NCBI GenBank assembly: GCA_009760885.1 | Contig: CM019715.1 | Coordinates: forward strand, 24,021,642-24,085,641 | Origin: Achatina immaculata | Taxonomy: Eukaryota > Mollusca > Gastropoda > Stylommatophora > Achatinidae | DNA length: 64,000 bases | Direction of reading: 5' to 3' | In this document: piece after piece, positions 43,090 through 53,639 of the stretch | Position numbering within the stretch: the first letter of the stretch is position 1 | Layout: the number at the start of each line of letters is the position of its first letter | Program-made: the position numbers and the translations under genes | The notes under the pieces: generated by a model | The model's input: only the letters and a program-made list of their open reading frames with translations | The model's database searches: none | Told to the model about the DNA's origin: nothing

Positions 43090-45835
43090 GCTCTTATGGG
43101 TATTCCAGATCCACCTCGAGGATGTAAACATTTGGATTGTCTGCTAGATGCTCGACTACTGTGTTACAAAGTCTCTGCACATCCTCTATCCACTTGAAGC
43201 CAGCTGTAGCAGCGGTTGGCTTATTGTTCAGCCCGTAGAGGTTGTTGGCATCAAGGTAGAGGATGTAACTCTTTGACATGGAGCTCGTAGCCCTCAAATC
43301 TTGGGTTGTTGACTTTGTCGTATCTTTTTAGAAACTACAGAAACACCGCTGCACGTCCCATTCTCAGTGGTCATAGTCTGTAAGCAGTTCGAAGTCTATC
43401 CTGGTTTTCTTAAGCAACGCTTCCTAAGCACGGTTGGGGCTCGCGTAGTAGTGGGCAAGATCCAGACCATACTCCTGCAGTCTTCCGGAAGGTCTCAAAG
43501 ACATCTGAAAGAGGAGCACATCAAAATGGTGTGCATCAGAAGGTGGAAGTAATAGTCTCTCAGGTTGTGGAAGACGACTGTGGTTTTGGGGTTCAACCTC
43601 TGCTTTAGGTTACATTCACTGTGGGTGGCGCCTAGATACTGCCCTATAATGTGGCAGTGATCACGTAGAGAGTCTCCATTCAGAGGCTTTTGACACACGT
43701 GGCAGGTGGTGACCAAGCTGTAGGCCCGCCAATCCTCTCGGATCATCTGTATGGTTAAGGGTTTGGCCAACACCGCCTTCATCTTAAGCTCCTCATCCTG
43801 GAGTGCTTTTAGCAAGTGCTCTGTAGCGTTGGGAACCCGGTATACTACGGGCATCTCAGTTTTGACATCGCAGCGGACAACCATGTAGCAATAACCGCAG
43901 GTCTCGTGGTGTTGCGTCTTGTGAGTGTTACTTTGAGTAGGGCCAAGCTTGGGGCCCTCGATCTTGGTGCTCAGTGCCTCGAGGTCAGCATAGATGACAT
44001 AAAGTGCAGACAGTTGCTTTTGCCAGTTCTGGAAGGACAGCTTGCCATGTTCAGGCATATATACCCTCACCGCGATTTGACCTATACCACGACATTCTGG
44101 CTTGTGAGCCTCCTGCAGATCTTCCCTGGTGTAGCCGTGGAGTCAGCGCTGACAGAAGTATTTACGATGGGTCATTCAGAAGTCGGTTCAGGTACTTCAG
44201 ACATGTGTAGTGGAACTTGCCCACCATTTAATCAAGATTAATCCTTGGTATGTGCTTGGGCTGCTTACTGAGGCAATATATAATAACACCCTTGTTCTAA
44301 CTGAATACACTGATGGCCAGGTTATTCTGTTTTTCGAATTTTGGAACCTGGAAGATGGCTATGTGGGGCATCAATTTCTACAAAGTTCAGGCCATCGTCT
44401 GTTGCGTACATTCAAGGCCTGGTCACGGCACCAATTATAATAGGATTTTGGTGCATGCATAGTGAAATAACAAGGTAATCTTTTGGTGACACAGACTTTG
44501 CTGTGTATACGACACTCGTTAGCTGGGCCGTGTCGACATAAGTTGTGCTGATTCACGTTACGCACGTGAATAATAGGGTTCACTTCCATCTTGCTCTTCG
44601 AGAGTTGAGGTTACTGGACTAGTTACACACATAATTCCAGCGCTCACTCTCACTTGCTGGATTAGTTAAACACTTTTCCAGACATACTTCTCATCCAGGC
44701 TCGTTCAAAACCTCACGTTGACGACAACTGGTACAGACAGTCAAGTAAATCCTGGGTAACGGTGACTTGGAACATTTATTGATGGAATGATGAAAATGCT
44801 GATGAAAATAACATTAAATTCGACTGCCCGCTGGTTATCCCTGCCATGTGGCCAGTCCATTCATACGTACAATTGCAGTTCCATCTGTTCCACGAAGACA
44901 TCACACAGCTAAAAAAAAACGTCCACACAGTTACACGTTCAAACCAAAACTGCCTCCACGCACTGAGTCTTGCCCCCACAATTCTCTGTCACGGGTTTTG
45001 CACCCCACGTGACCTTCTCGAAGGATCTCAGCACGAGGAAATTCAAAAAGAAAACACATAATAATGCCCTTACTATCAATCCAACCGTTTTTACCCGAAT
45101 ACTGCTATAGCCTGTCTATATGGTCTCTGGCAGGAAACAGAGCAGATCTCATCGGAGGCAGTTATCATCTCTATTTTTCACGTTCACGACCGCTTTCTTA
45201 GTTTTCACTGCTGCTGGTAGTGGTAATCAAGAGCCTCCTCTCAGAGGCTGGTATCGGGTAATGTCCAGTCTAAGAATCTGGATTCTGTCTACCACCCAAC
45301 CAGAGCCTCATTTGGTCCATTTTTCATGTAGCTGCTGGATGATGGGGAAAGCCTTACCCAGCACCTCATCGATCTCACTGACCTGTAGGACAGCCTCCTG
45401 CTTGTGACGAAGCACGTGATCTGTGTACTCCTCTATGCCATCGGGTTTGTCTTTTCTAAGCTGGATCTTTAGAGCAAACTGGAACTTAACTCCATTCAGA
45501 GCCAGAGTCTCTTATGTAAATTTCTTATAAATCTGGGGGGCACACACCCTCCATGAAGGCTCTTAGATCTGTGGCAAGATGATTGCCTTGAAGCACACCC
45601 ATTTGCCAATCCCGCAGACCTATCACCCAGGGCGTTTGCCTGAAAGCACGCTCACCTGTCTTGTAGTCATGCAGCTTCTTCAAGCCTGATAATACCTCCC
45701 TCTGCGCTACAAGGAGGCCCAGCGCTTCACGAACCAGCGCGGCTGCAATTCCTTTTCTGCAGTCCTTGCTTCCCTTGCTAAGAAGGTTGAAGATAGGCGG
45801 AAAATGCACAAGAAATACCAACACGTTGCCAGCAA
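43090..45835 (-). pseudogene. Polinton/Maverick protein-primed DNA polymerase B, broken
   Basis: Reads on the reverse strand from 45835. The N-terminal region (LKKLHDYKTGERAF...LRDWQMGV) is followed by a long degenerate stretch to 45080 (e.g. 'RYQPLRGGS'). It resumes at about 44405 after an insertion. The best frame, 44070-43495, shows an exonuclease-like 'YADLEAL', a Cys/His block of the endonuclease VII type (CHVCQKPLNGD..RDHCH...CNLKQR) and 'FHNLRDYYFHLL' (second exonuclease motif). A deletion follows, then 43297-43094 with 'YLDANNLYG', polymerase motif A. Motifs B and C are absent. Frameshifts, stops and deletions make it inactive. Polintons are virus-related; only a relic is present and no integrase, capsid gene or terminal repeats were seen. 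Confidence 0.8.
44405..45075. mobile_element. Insertion of uncertain type within the polymerase relic
   Basis: The polymerase reading is broken between the block ending near 45076 and the block resuming near 44404. The 670 bp between has no polymerase similarity. On its reverse strand, near the downstream edge, 'attggtgccgtgacc' resembles a retroelement primer-binding site, which would make the adjacent upstream ~600 bp LTR-like. A reverse frame (44589-44371) with several Cys and His has no family I recognise. Confidence 0.35.
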
Positions 45836-45836
45836 T

Positions 45837-47025
45837 GTGTGAAGAGGGCCGACCGGAGTGTTTAAATGCGGCCGGTTTGAACATTCAAGTTTGTGGTCAT
45901 TTTCGCATGTTCTCGGGGACTGGGGGCGTGTCCTGCTCGCGTGATTGTGCGGCAGGTTGAGAGTGGAATGTGTTGATGTATTCAGGCTGTTTGTGACGTC
46001 CGTGGCGGCAGCATGGGTGATAGTGTCCTGGCATGTATCTGACGTATTCGTGCTTCTATTATCATATGTACCATCATGTCGGGTGAATGGAATGTATTGA
46101 TCCCAGATTGCTGACCAGCCGGCGTTATTTGTGGTAATGTATATTTCTTGTATGTATGGGCACAATGATTTTTGTGAGCTTAAGTAAAGCGTGCCAAAAG
46201 AATATGGAATGTATAGATGCTGTAAGAAGAAGCCACTACTACAGAATTGAAATAAGGACTTAGAAATTGTGACTTCAGGTCGTATTCGAAGATGAGCGTT
46301 ACTAAGTGCCGCCTTGTTATATTTTATGTGTAATCTGTCAGTTGTGTTATAAATGAGTATTTCGTATAACTTATATGTTTGTTGTGGAAGAGATTGTACT
46401 GTGTCACATTGTTATATGGTGTAGTCAGTCCATCCAGGGCGACATCTTGTGAAGTTAATAAATCTTTCAGTTTTTCCTTGACAACAAAAATGTCTGATTT
46501 TTTAGTGATCATTACTTGTTGGTGGAGACAGAGTAAAACTGATGATTAAACTTGTTGGTGGAGATAGAGAGAGTGAGAGTAAAAATGATGATTAAACTTG
46601 TTGGTGGAGACAGAGAGAGTGAGAGTAAAACTGATGATTAAACTTGTTGGTGGAGATAGAGAGAGTGAGAGTAAAAATGATGATTAAATTCCTCAACATC
46701 TGAGCTAGGGAACCTTGCTGGACGACGACTGGAAGAGGAAAAATCTGGGGTAGAAGATCGTCCGGTGTGTATCGCTACCCGGGGTGTTCCATGCACAGCT
46801 GTGATCTTTGGGTACCAATACCCGGTAGAGAAAGGTTAACTAATTAAGCCAGAGTACCAGAGATGCACCGTGGACGACGGAAGCATTAGGAGATCACAGA
46901 GATGAAGAAGAAGAGTTATATAGCGGATTAAAAGAAAGCTTAGGTGGTGACATTAGCTGATGTAAAGCAAGACAATATAATGATGTAATGATCATCTAGC
47001 TATAAAAGAACAAAGTAATTTTTTC
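45837..47025. mobile_element. LTR-retroelement-like insertion, absent from copy 1
   Basis: Copy 1 reads through 'cagcaatgcccacggcgtgag' at this place. Here 'cagcaatg' is followed by 1.19 kb of new sequence and then 'aaatgcccaaaacgtgag'. The insert begins TGTGAAGAGG and has an AATAAA at 46457. A CA-ended stretch (cttgacaaca, 46477-46486) is a candidate LTR end. A four-fold repeat and a purine-rich leader follow. No gag or pol domain is visible, so it is truncated or a solo-LTR-plus-leader piece. Confidence 0.4.
46536..46700. repeat. ~53-bp repeats, about 3.5 copies
   Basis: Unit 'acttgttggtggagatagag' plus 'agagtgagagtaaaaatgat' and 'gattaa'. The units alternate between aaaatgatg and aaactgatg, so the array seems to have grown by a two-unit step. 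Confidence 0.85.
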
Positions 47026-47029
47026 AAAT

Positions 47030-47440
47030 GCCCAAAACGTGAGTTGTTGCCCTCGGTTTGGAGACGATTAGAATTGCACTGATACCATCTGGGGTGGGCC
47101 GTATTTCTGGTTTAGTGCTATCTACACTTGGGGCAGGAGCTTTTACTGAGGACTTCATGAGTGCCGCAATTACTCGCGAGTGTTCTACTAAAGCGGAAAA
47201 ATATGCAGCTGTGATGCAAGTGGCTAGAATCAGCTAAATACCATTCACCAACACGTATCCAAGGCAATGATTATTTCTAAGATTTTCTGACGAGGAATTT
47301 ACACTTATTACTGACGAGATTAAACCCTATCGCATCTTGAAAGAAGAAATCCGAACCAAGACGAGAGGAATAGATGAAAAAAAAAATGGTTAGAAATTGG
47401 TAGGAAGGAAGCCCGTGTGGAGTTTTCCAAATTAATGACC
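47030..47440 (+). pseudogene. Small Polinton-associated frame, copy 2
   Basis: Carries the same block order as 15976-16440 ('STKAEKYAAVMQVARIS' then a shifted charged region around 'RTKTRG'). The frame is closed by stops near its start and it is further decayed than copy 1. Product unknown. Confidence 0.35.
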
Positions 47441-48204
47441 GTTTTAAAATTTCACATAATTGTGTGTGTGACAGTGAAGATATTACCCAACAAACGGCTC
47501 CTCTTCTTTAGTATGTGTAACTCTGCCGCGTTTTTATAATTTCTCTCGAAACTAAAAATGTAGCATTACGGCTCCAAATATTTAGAACCGCAAAATATGT
47601 CAGGAACTAGATGTACGGGGAGGTTTTCTCTAATTCTAGTCAGCAAAAGCTCATTTTCTCAGAAAAAGGTTAACTTGTCAGTTTCAAACTGAGCTAACAA
47701 GCTCGCACACAGAACACAAGTCTTGCTGAAAAACTCCTCACACAAATGTTACAGTTCTGGTGGTATCGAGTAATAAATATTGCTGATTTTATGCTGCCGG
47801 ACAGGGGCGTAGACAACCCTAGGTACGTAAAAAGTCAGAAGGGGTGGCCCCAAGATACGGCACCCCAATAATTTACGTTATCTGTTGTGATAATATGGGT
47901 GGGGGTTTCATTTCTCAAATGGAGTGGATTTTTTTTCTGAAATTATGGGCGGAGGCTTTTGTGGACGGACATAACAAGTGCATTCACCCCACCCCTGCTG
48001 CTGCTGCTTCTCAGAATTCAACCACCTTGGGTGGGGGTAGCGTGTGCTCCAAACACAATGTGGCGAGTAACCTAGGCAGCAGCCCAGTGTATGAATATAG
48101 TACAATTCATGGAAAATAGGCTGGAGCACTCCCCACCTCAGGGCCATATGGGAGTGCTTCAGAACCGCTATTCTGTATACTGCTCTCAGTAGACACCAAC
48201 ATAA

Positions 48205-48632
48205 AAAATAAAACTTTCGCATATTATTCACCCTGATTCTGTGGTACCAACGCCAAACATTGACACTCACCAAATACCATGACTGAAAGATCATGGGAGA
48301 TGATATGCTTGAGAAAAAATGGTAGACAAGACAAGAAGGAATCAAGTGCGAAATGAAGTAATCCCGGTGGAAACAACATCTGTCAAGGACTACACAGAAA
48401 ATCAGAGAGTTAAGTAGTTCGGGTATTTGATATGTATGAATCTAGATCAACCAGCGGCAAGCACATAAATGTCGAAAACATCTGGATATAAGGCGAGAGG
48501 ACGATCAATGAAAAAATTGGTTAGATGCAGGGACGAAAGACACACTCGAGGAAACTTAACCCAGCCCTCTCAACTAGCCCTGGACCGATGTCCTGCGACT
48601 CTAATGGCATAAGCAGAATAATAAGAAGAAGA
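48205..48632 (+). pseudogene. LINE family J, C-terminal end with AAG tail (copy 2)
   Basis: Paralogue of 17240-17699, ending 'ataataagaagaagat'. Here the tail is uninterrupted, showing the site into which the GC-rich segment inserted in copy 1. Confidence 0.5.
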
Positions 48633-49587
48633 TGTTTTACAATATTTTACATATGGTGTATGTTTCGATGCATTGTTTTATAAAGCATAAATGTCACCCG
48701 AGAAGCATTTCATAATTTCAGAGCCATAGTAGAGTTTTATTATTATTTTGTTACAGAAGTTAATGTTTTTTCTTTTGCTTGAGTTCTTACTTCTTCTATT
48801 ATTGCTTTACTTCACTGTTATATATATATATAACTTGTGCAACGTGCCTGTTGTTATTTCTTGAATGGTAATTCTGATTGCTTCTTTCAGGTCCACAATT
48901 GTTCGTAAATTATGTTTGTAAAAATTTCCTTTCAAGAAACCCCATAGATAATAATCTAATGGACTTAGATCTGGAGAACGAGCAGGCCAAATTCCATGAG
49001 ATATTATGTGATCTGCGAAAATTTCTTCCAAAAAACCGTGTGTTGCTCTAGCTGTGTGTGCAGACGCACCATTTTGCTGGAACCACGCTTCTTCAATTTC
49101 ACGTTTATTCAGGTGTTCTAAAAAAGGTTCCAGAATGTCAGTACGGTACCGATCGGCATTTATAGTGTTGAAGAAAATTCGTCCAATTAAACGTTTTCTA
49201 CTGACGGCACACCATACCCCAATTTTCGCGTCGTGTAGCGGCGCTTCATGAAATGCATTGGGATTAACGACTATTATTATATAAATTACGAGTATTTTGG
49301 CTATTAACGTATCCAGATAGATGAAACTATGCCTCATCAGAGGAGAATGTTAAATCGAGAACTGACTCGTCTTCTTCATCTAAAAATGCTTGAAATCACG
49401 TGGAGTAGTTTACTCTTGATTTTTTTTTTTTTTTGTCACACTCTTTTAGTTCAGACACAACAGAAATATTGTGTGGATGAAAATTTAACCAATGAATTTT
49501 GTCCACTATGCTCAGTGATACGTTCACTTCTTGTGACATTTTCCTTAAGAATTTGCATGGACTTTTCAGGATTCTGTCTTGGATATC

Positions 49588-50133
49588 TAAAAGAAAAAGG
49601 ACATCTATCGCTATTCATAAAGTGAAACAACTAAAGAATCTGTGGAGAGGAACAGACAGAACTACAAAAATAAGATTTTTAATGGCACGCATCTTTCCCA
49701 TCGCAACATACGCCTGTGAGATCTGGACACTTAACAAAACAGCTGAGAAACACATATATGCCTTTGAATGTAAATGCTACAGAAGAGTTCGTCAAATACC
49801 ATGGACACAAAAAAGAACAAATATATCCATACTACAAGAAATTAATATTGAAGAAGGTTGGCTAGTAAAGAGGATTAAACAAAGAAAACTTAAATATTTT
49901 GACACATTAAACTTCATGATAGTATAGAGAAGACCGTCTCGGAATGGTACATAACAGGAAAAAGAAAGAGAGGAAGACCAAGGCGAAGATGGCTGCAAAA
50001 CATCGTTGATGATCTGCAAATGGATGCAGCAGCAGCAGCAGGCCATCTTGCTCATAACCGAGATGCCCACAGGAGTGCTGTTAGGGAGGCAAAGTTGCGC
50101 AAGGGACATGCAAATGAATGAATGAATGAATGA
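49588..50133 (+). mobile_element. LINE family D, 5'-truncated, inside the mariner
   Basis: Begins within the D thumb region ('aaaggacatctatcgctatt') and has 'TKIRFLMARIFPIATYACEI' and 'KTAEKHIYAFECKCYRRVRQ' in an open frame to 49927. It continues through 'RGRPRRRWLQ' to the end 'cgcaagggacatgc' and (AATG)n at 50110-50136. It abuts the left mariner half and, on its right, the tail of the B copy. Little decayed compared with other D copies. Confidence 0.85.
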
Positions 50134-51194
50134 ATGTCTTCTATCTCTCTCTTTCTGAACCTTAAGTGCCCAGGGCACATGGGGCTTCCGCAAGGGTTTT
50201 CCACAAATGCCTGTCCTTTGCCTTTTTCTCCGCTCTTGCCCAGGTGAGCCCTCCATTGCTCAACATCCTCTCTATTACCCCTCTCCATGTCTCTTTTGGT
50301 CTACCCTTACTTCTATTCCCCTGTGGTGTCCATCTTAGTGCTATTTTTGGTAGTGAGTTGTCAGTCATTCGGAGCACATATCCCAACCATCACCAGCGTC
50401 TTTCTTCAATAATTGCTGTCAGTGGCTTCATCTGCATTTCTGCCAGCAAGATGTTATTTCTTATGGTGTTTGGCCAAAATATTTTTCTAATTCTTCGTAA
50501 ACATTTAGTCTGGAAAGAATTCAGCTTGTTTTCTATGGTTTTGGTGATTTTCCAGCATTCACTTCCATAGAGTAGTACACTTAGAACATTACTCTTAAAT
50601 ATCCTGACTTTCGTCTTCACGCTTAGTTTTTTTAGATTTCCATATAGTCTGTAGCATAGCAAAAGCTTGGTTTGTTCTAGTAAGTCTGCTGTTGATGTCC
50701 TCTGTGCTGTCTCCATTTTCTACTACTCTACTGCCAAGGTTTAGGGCTCTGATTACATTCACTATCCCATGGGGGAGGCCATGCCATCTTAGGATTTTCC
50801 ACAGTGCATCTCTGTTGACACTGTCAAAGGCTTTCTCAAAATCTATAAACAATGCATATGTTGTGCTATGCCACGCACCTGCCTGCTATAATATTTGTCC
50901 AAGTACAAATATGTGGTCTATGCATGATCTTCCCTTCCCAAATCCTGCCTGCTCTTTCCGAAGCCTTCCCTCAAGTGCTGGTACAACTCTGTTGATGATT
51001 ATTCTGCAAAATAATTTACTGGTGAGTGGCAGTAGGGTAATGCCTCTCCAGTTCCCGCAATCTCTGAGGTCACCCTTCTTTTGTAGTTTTACTATAAGCT
51101 CAGTTTTCCACTCCTCTGGAGCTTTTTCTAGATCCCAGATTTGTTGTAGTATATGGCAGAGTTGCTTTGGTGTTTCTGTTTCTTCTGCTTAAAT
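50134..51194 (-). mobile_element. LINE family B, 5'-truncated, with RT core deleted
   Basis: Reverse strand from 51190: RT N-terminal part ('FCRIIINRVVPALEGRLRKE', 'QAGFGKGRSCIDHIF', 'MFIDFEKAFDSVNRDALWKI'). The sequence then jumps from 'NVIRALN' straight to 'LGSRVVENGDSTEDIN', so the segment with the QGC and F/YADD boxes is missing. It goes on through 'LLYGSECWKITKTIENKLNS' and 'SKGRPKETWR' to the stop and a short GA/CT tail at 50138-50156. Open frames are long (50162-50386; 50390-50716), so the copy is fairly young. Confidence 0.8.
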
Positions 51195-51562
51195 GTCTTG
51201 GATATCTAGACATTTTTCTTCAGACACAGCAGGCCTACCAGATCTTGTTCCCGTATCACGAAACTTATCAACAAATTTCTAACCATAGTGCGATGAGGAA
51301 GCTGTTTATCAGGAAATTTTGCTATGCATTTCTTAACAACGATCCGTGTGTATCGACCCCTATTTCGAAACACTTGTTCAACCAAACAAATTCTTTCTTT
51401 CGTTGATAACACCATTCTGTTTCGAGTGCAAAAAATTACTCCAGCAGATGGCAACCATTCACTGCATTTTTCTTCACGATTGACTGTGCAGCACACTTTT
51501 TTATGACGTCTTTTTCTTTATTTTTACATAGAAAGTGTGGTGAGACTTTAAAAACACCCTGT

Positions 51563-51571
51563 ATATATATA

Positions 51572-51622
<51 letters not shown>
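51563..51622. repeat. (TA)n microsatellite at the mariner border
   Basis: Continuous TA repeat followed by a short CA run; the right half of the repeat seen whole in copy 1 at 19243-19285. Confidence 0.9.
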
Positions 51623-51627
<5 letters not shown>

Positions 51628-52200
51628 TCACACAGTGCATCAATTTTTCATTAAGTGAATGTTTGCCAGCAATAACAATTGACAAAAGATGAATGAGCTT
51701 GTGAACCACGTTTATTTATCAATCACTTCCACACAATGATGGGGATTTTTGTTCAACAATCCTGTCTGAAGATTCAACATTTAATTATCATGCGCCAATT
51801 CCATAATAAAACATAACATGACGAACTGAACACTGAAAGACGATACTGTCCTGACAATCTGGCGGAGAGAGTGTTTATGTTAAATTTGTAACACTTTTGT
51901 TACGTTCTTCTCTCCTCATATCATAACTGCAAACCTCTCATTCTAGACTGTTAACTCTCTGACCAAGAGTTCCAATAAGAATTTGACTGATCGTCCCCGA
52001 GCGTGATTGGTCAAAAATGGTTGTTATTGCCAGACACACCTTTTTCATTTTCTTAGATTTTTTAAAACTGTCGTTTATGTGATTTTGAAGCTTGTGTTAT
52101 TTTAAATTATGTTATCTAATGATATGAGTATAGCTGAAATATAATAATGTAAATATTATTCTGTTACAATCTTAAAAATCCTTTACTTTTCACAGACAAC

Positions 52201-52392
52201 ATGACAACCAGTGTTCTGATCCTAGCTACCATCTTGTCTCTGCTACTGACTGGAATTACAGAGAACTCTGCCAGCATCAAACCAGTCTCATTGATGATAC
52301 CTTTGGATACAACCTCTACTTATCTGCCCCATTTCAATTTTTACAACGAAACCTTTAAGGAGTATGTAATCATCAAATTTAACACGCTCTAG
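52201..52392 (+). CDS. Putative small secreted peptide or signal-peptide exon, copy 2
   Basis: Same length (63 codons), same acceptor ('ttttcacag', 'acaacATG') and same stop context as 19847-20038. Signal peptide MTTSVLILATILSLLLTGIT. Differences from copy 1 concentrate in residues 2-44, and only one of the 15 changed codons is silent (Pro29, cct/cca). The segment 'HFNFYNETFKEYVIIKF' and its nucleotides are identical. The frame is intact despite about 10% divergence, which argues that both copies are or recently were functional. No recognised family. Confidence 0.6.
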   Translation: MTTSVLILATILSLLLTGITENSASIKPVSLMIPLDTTSTYLPHFNFYNETFKEYVIIKFNTL

Positions 52393-53089
52393 TTAAGTGT
52401 ACCCACGCGATGTTGTAATCTGTGCCTTTAAATATTTGAGTGATAACTCAGTGAGACCACTTACACGTTAGCGGTTATCTTCTTTTTGTTTGTGTTAGAC
52501 CCACGTGATCTCTAATATATACTTACTTTAACACCGGTAACACGCTCAGTTTACTAATCCAGTGGTACCGGTTTCAGGTCCCAGAAGTGGGATTTTTTTT
52601 TTTTGGTACACACCAAAAAGGCCTCCATTCCCCCCCCCCCCCCCCACCCTCACCCAAGTCCACCCAGCCTCTAAAAATGGGTACCAGAGAAATCTAGAAA
52701 AGCAAATGCGGCCAGGCGCTTCACGTGCTGAAGGTCTTGGAAATACAGGTCTAGCACCGTATCCCCATCATGCCTTAATGGCATGGAAACGGCAATTTTA
52801 CCTTTTACCATTAACCGGTAAACGATGAACCACTGAAAATCTGGCATTCCGGAACAGATTACGCATTCCACATAGTCAGAGCACAATACAGAGAATAAGC
52901 AGTGCCTGCCACTCACTAACGAGAACGCTGAAAATAATCACGTGATCAACATGTTCTGACTTTGGCTGAAAATACGCCCTTGTTTACACAAAAGTCCTTA
53001 GAACGGAGGTGGAATGGAAGATAATCTCTCCACTCCAATTAAATGTCTCCAAGGCGTGCGTCTCAAATAGCCTCTGACAGTCCAAGAAA

Positions 53090-53612
53090 TTATGACACGA
53101 ACTGCTTTAGCGTCAAACGCTTTCAATAATCTAACTAACATTTGGAAATCAAAACAACTCAGTAGACACACGAAACTCCAGATCTTCAACTCCTGTGTAG
53201 TGCCAGTACTAGCCTATGGATGTGAGAGTTGGAGAACATCCCCAGCAATGGAAAAGAGACTGGATGCTTTTGTAAATAATTGCCTTCAAAGACTGCTAAA
53301 TATCTGTTGGCATGACTTCAGATCGGTTACATCAATAAAACAAGAAACTAAACAATGCTATATATCACACATTATCAAAAGACGTCGCTGGAACTACATC
53401 GGCCACGTACTTAGAATGGACTCCCACGCCATGCATTTACGTGGTCACCAGGGGGTAAAAGAAAGTGGGGAAGACCCAAAGACACACTAAGAAGAGTTAT
53501 CACCAAGGAGTGTTCAACAGTACTCATCAGTAACACTGAAGATCTAAAGCAAGTATCAAGGAATCGCCAGACTCCGCCCTATGCGCCGCCTTCGGCCCAA
53601 GACTAACTAACT
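53090..53612 (+). pseudogene. LINE family F, C-terminal end with ACTA tail
   Basis: Open forward frame 53092-53490 with 'NNLTNIWKSKQLSRHTKLQI', 'PVLAYGCESWRTSPAMEKRL', 'DAFVNNCLQRLLNICWHDFR' and 'RRRWNYIGHVLRM'. This is an RTE-like C-terminal region. It then shifts to a GRP/K box and ends 'cttcggcccaagactaacta' with (ACTA)n. It is 5'-truncated near 53090. Confidence 0.7.
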
Positions 53613-53639
53613 AAATAAGTCCAAGTCCAGCTCCTGGCC

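Larger units (their letters stand above)
48836..51562 (-). mobile_element. Mariner-like transposon, split by two LINEs
   Basis: Reverse strand. The right end at 51562 starts 'cagggtgtttttaaagtctc' (terminal repeat) next to a TA run. A frame from about 51420 encodes an N-terminal helix-turn-helix region: 'TKERICLVEQVFRNRGRYTR' with 'FPDKQLPHRTMVRNL'. The gene breaks at 51195 and resumes at 49587 with 'RILKSPCKFLRKMSQEVNVS'. The catalytic region lies in 49337-48840 (GVWCAVSRKRLIGRIFF; WFQQNGASAHTA; SPDLSPLDYYLWG). The second catalytic Asp is replaced by Asn (QQNGA), so even an unbroken gene would be inactive. Spacing from that residue to the Asp of PLDYY is about 38 residues. The left terminal repeat is not visible; the element stops at the TA run. 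Confidence 0.8.

Noticed and set aside
43816..44241. 141-codon forward open frame
   Set aside because: Antisense to the polymerase relic and without recognisable content.
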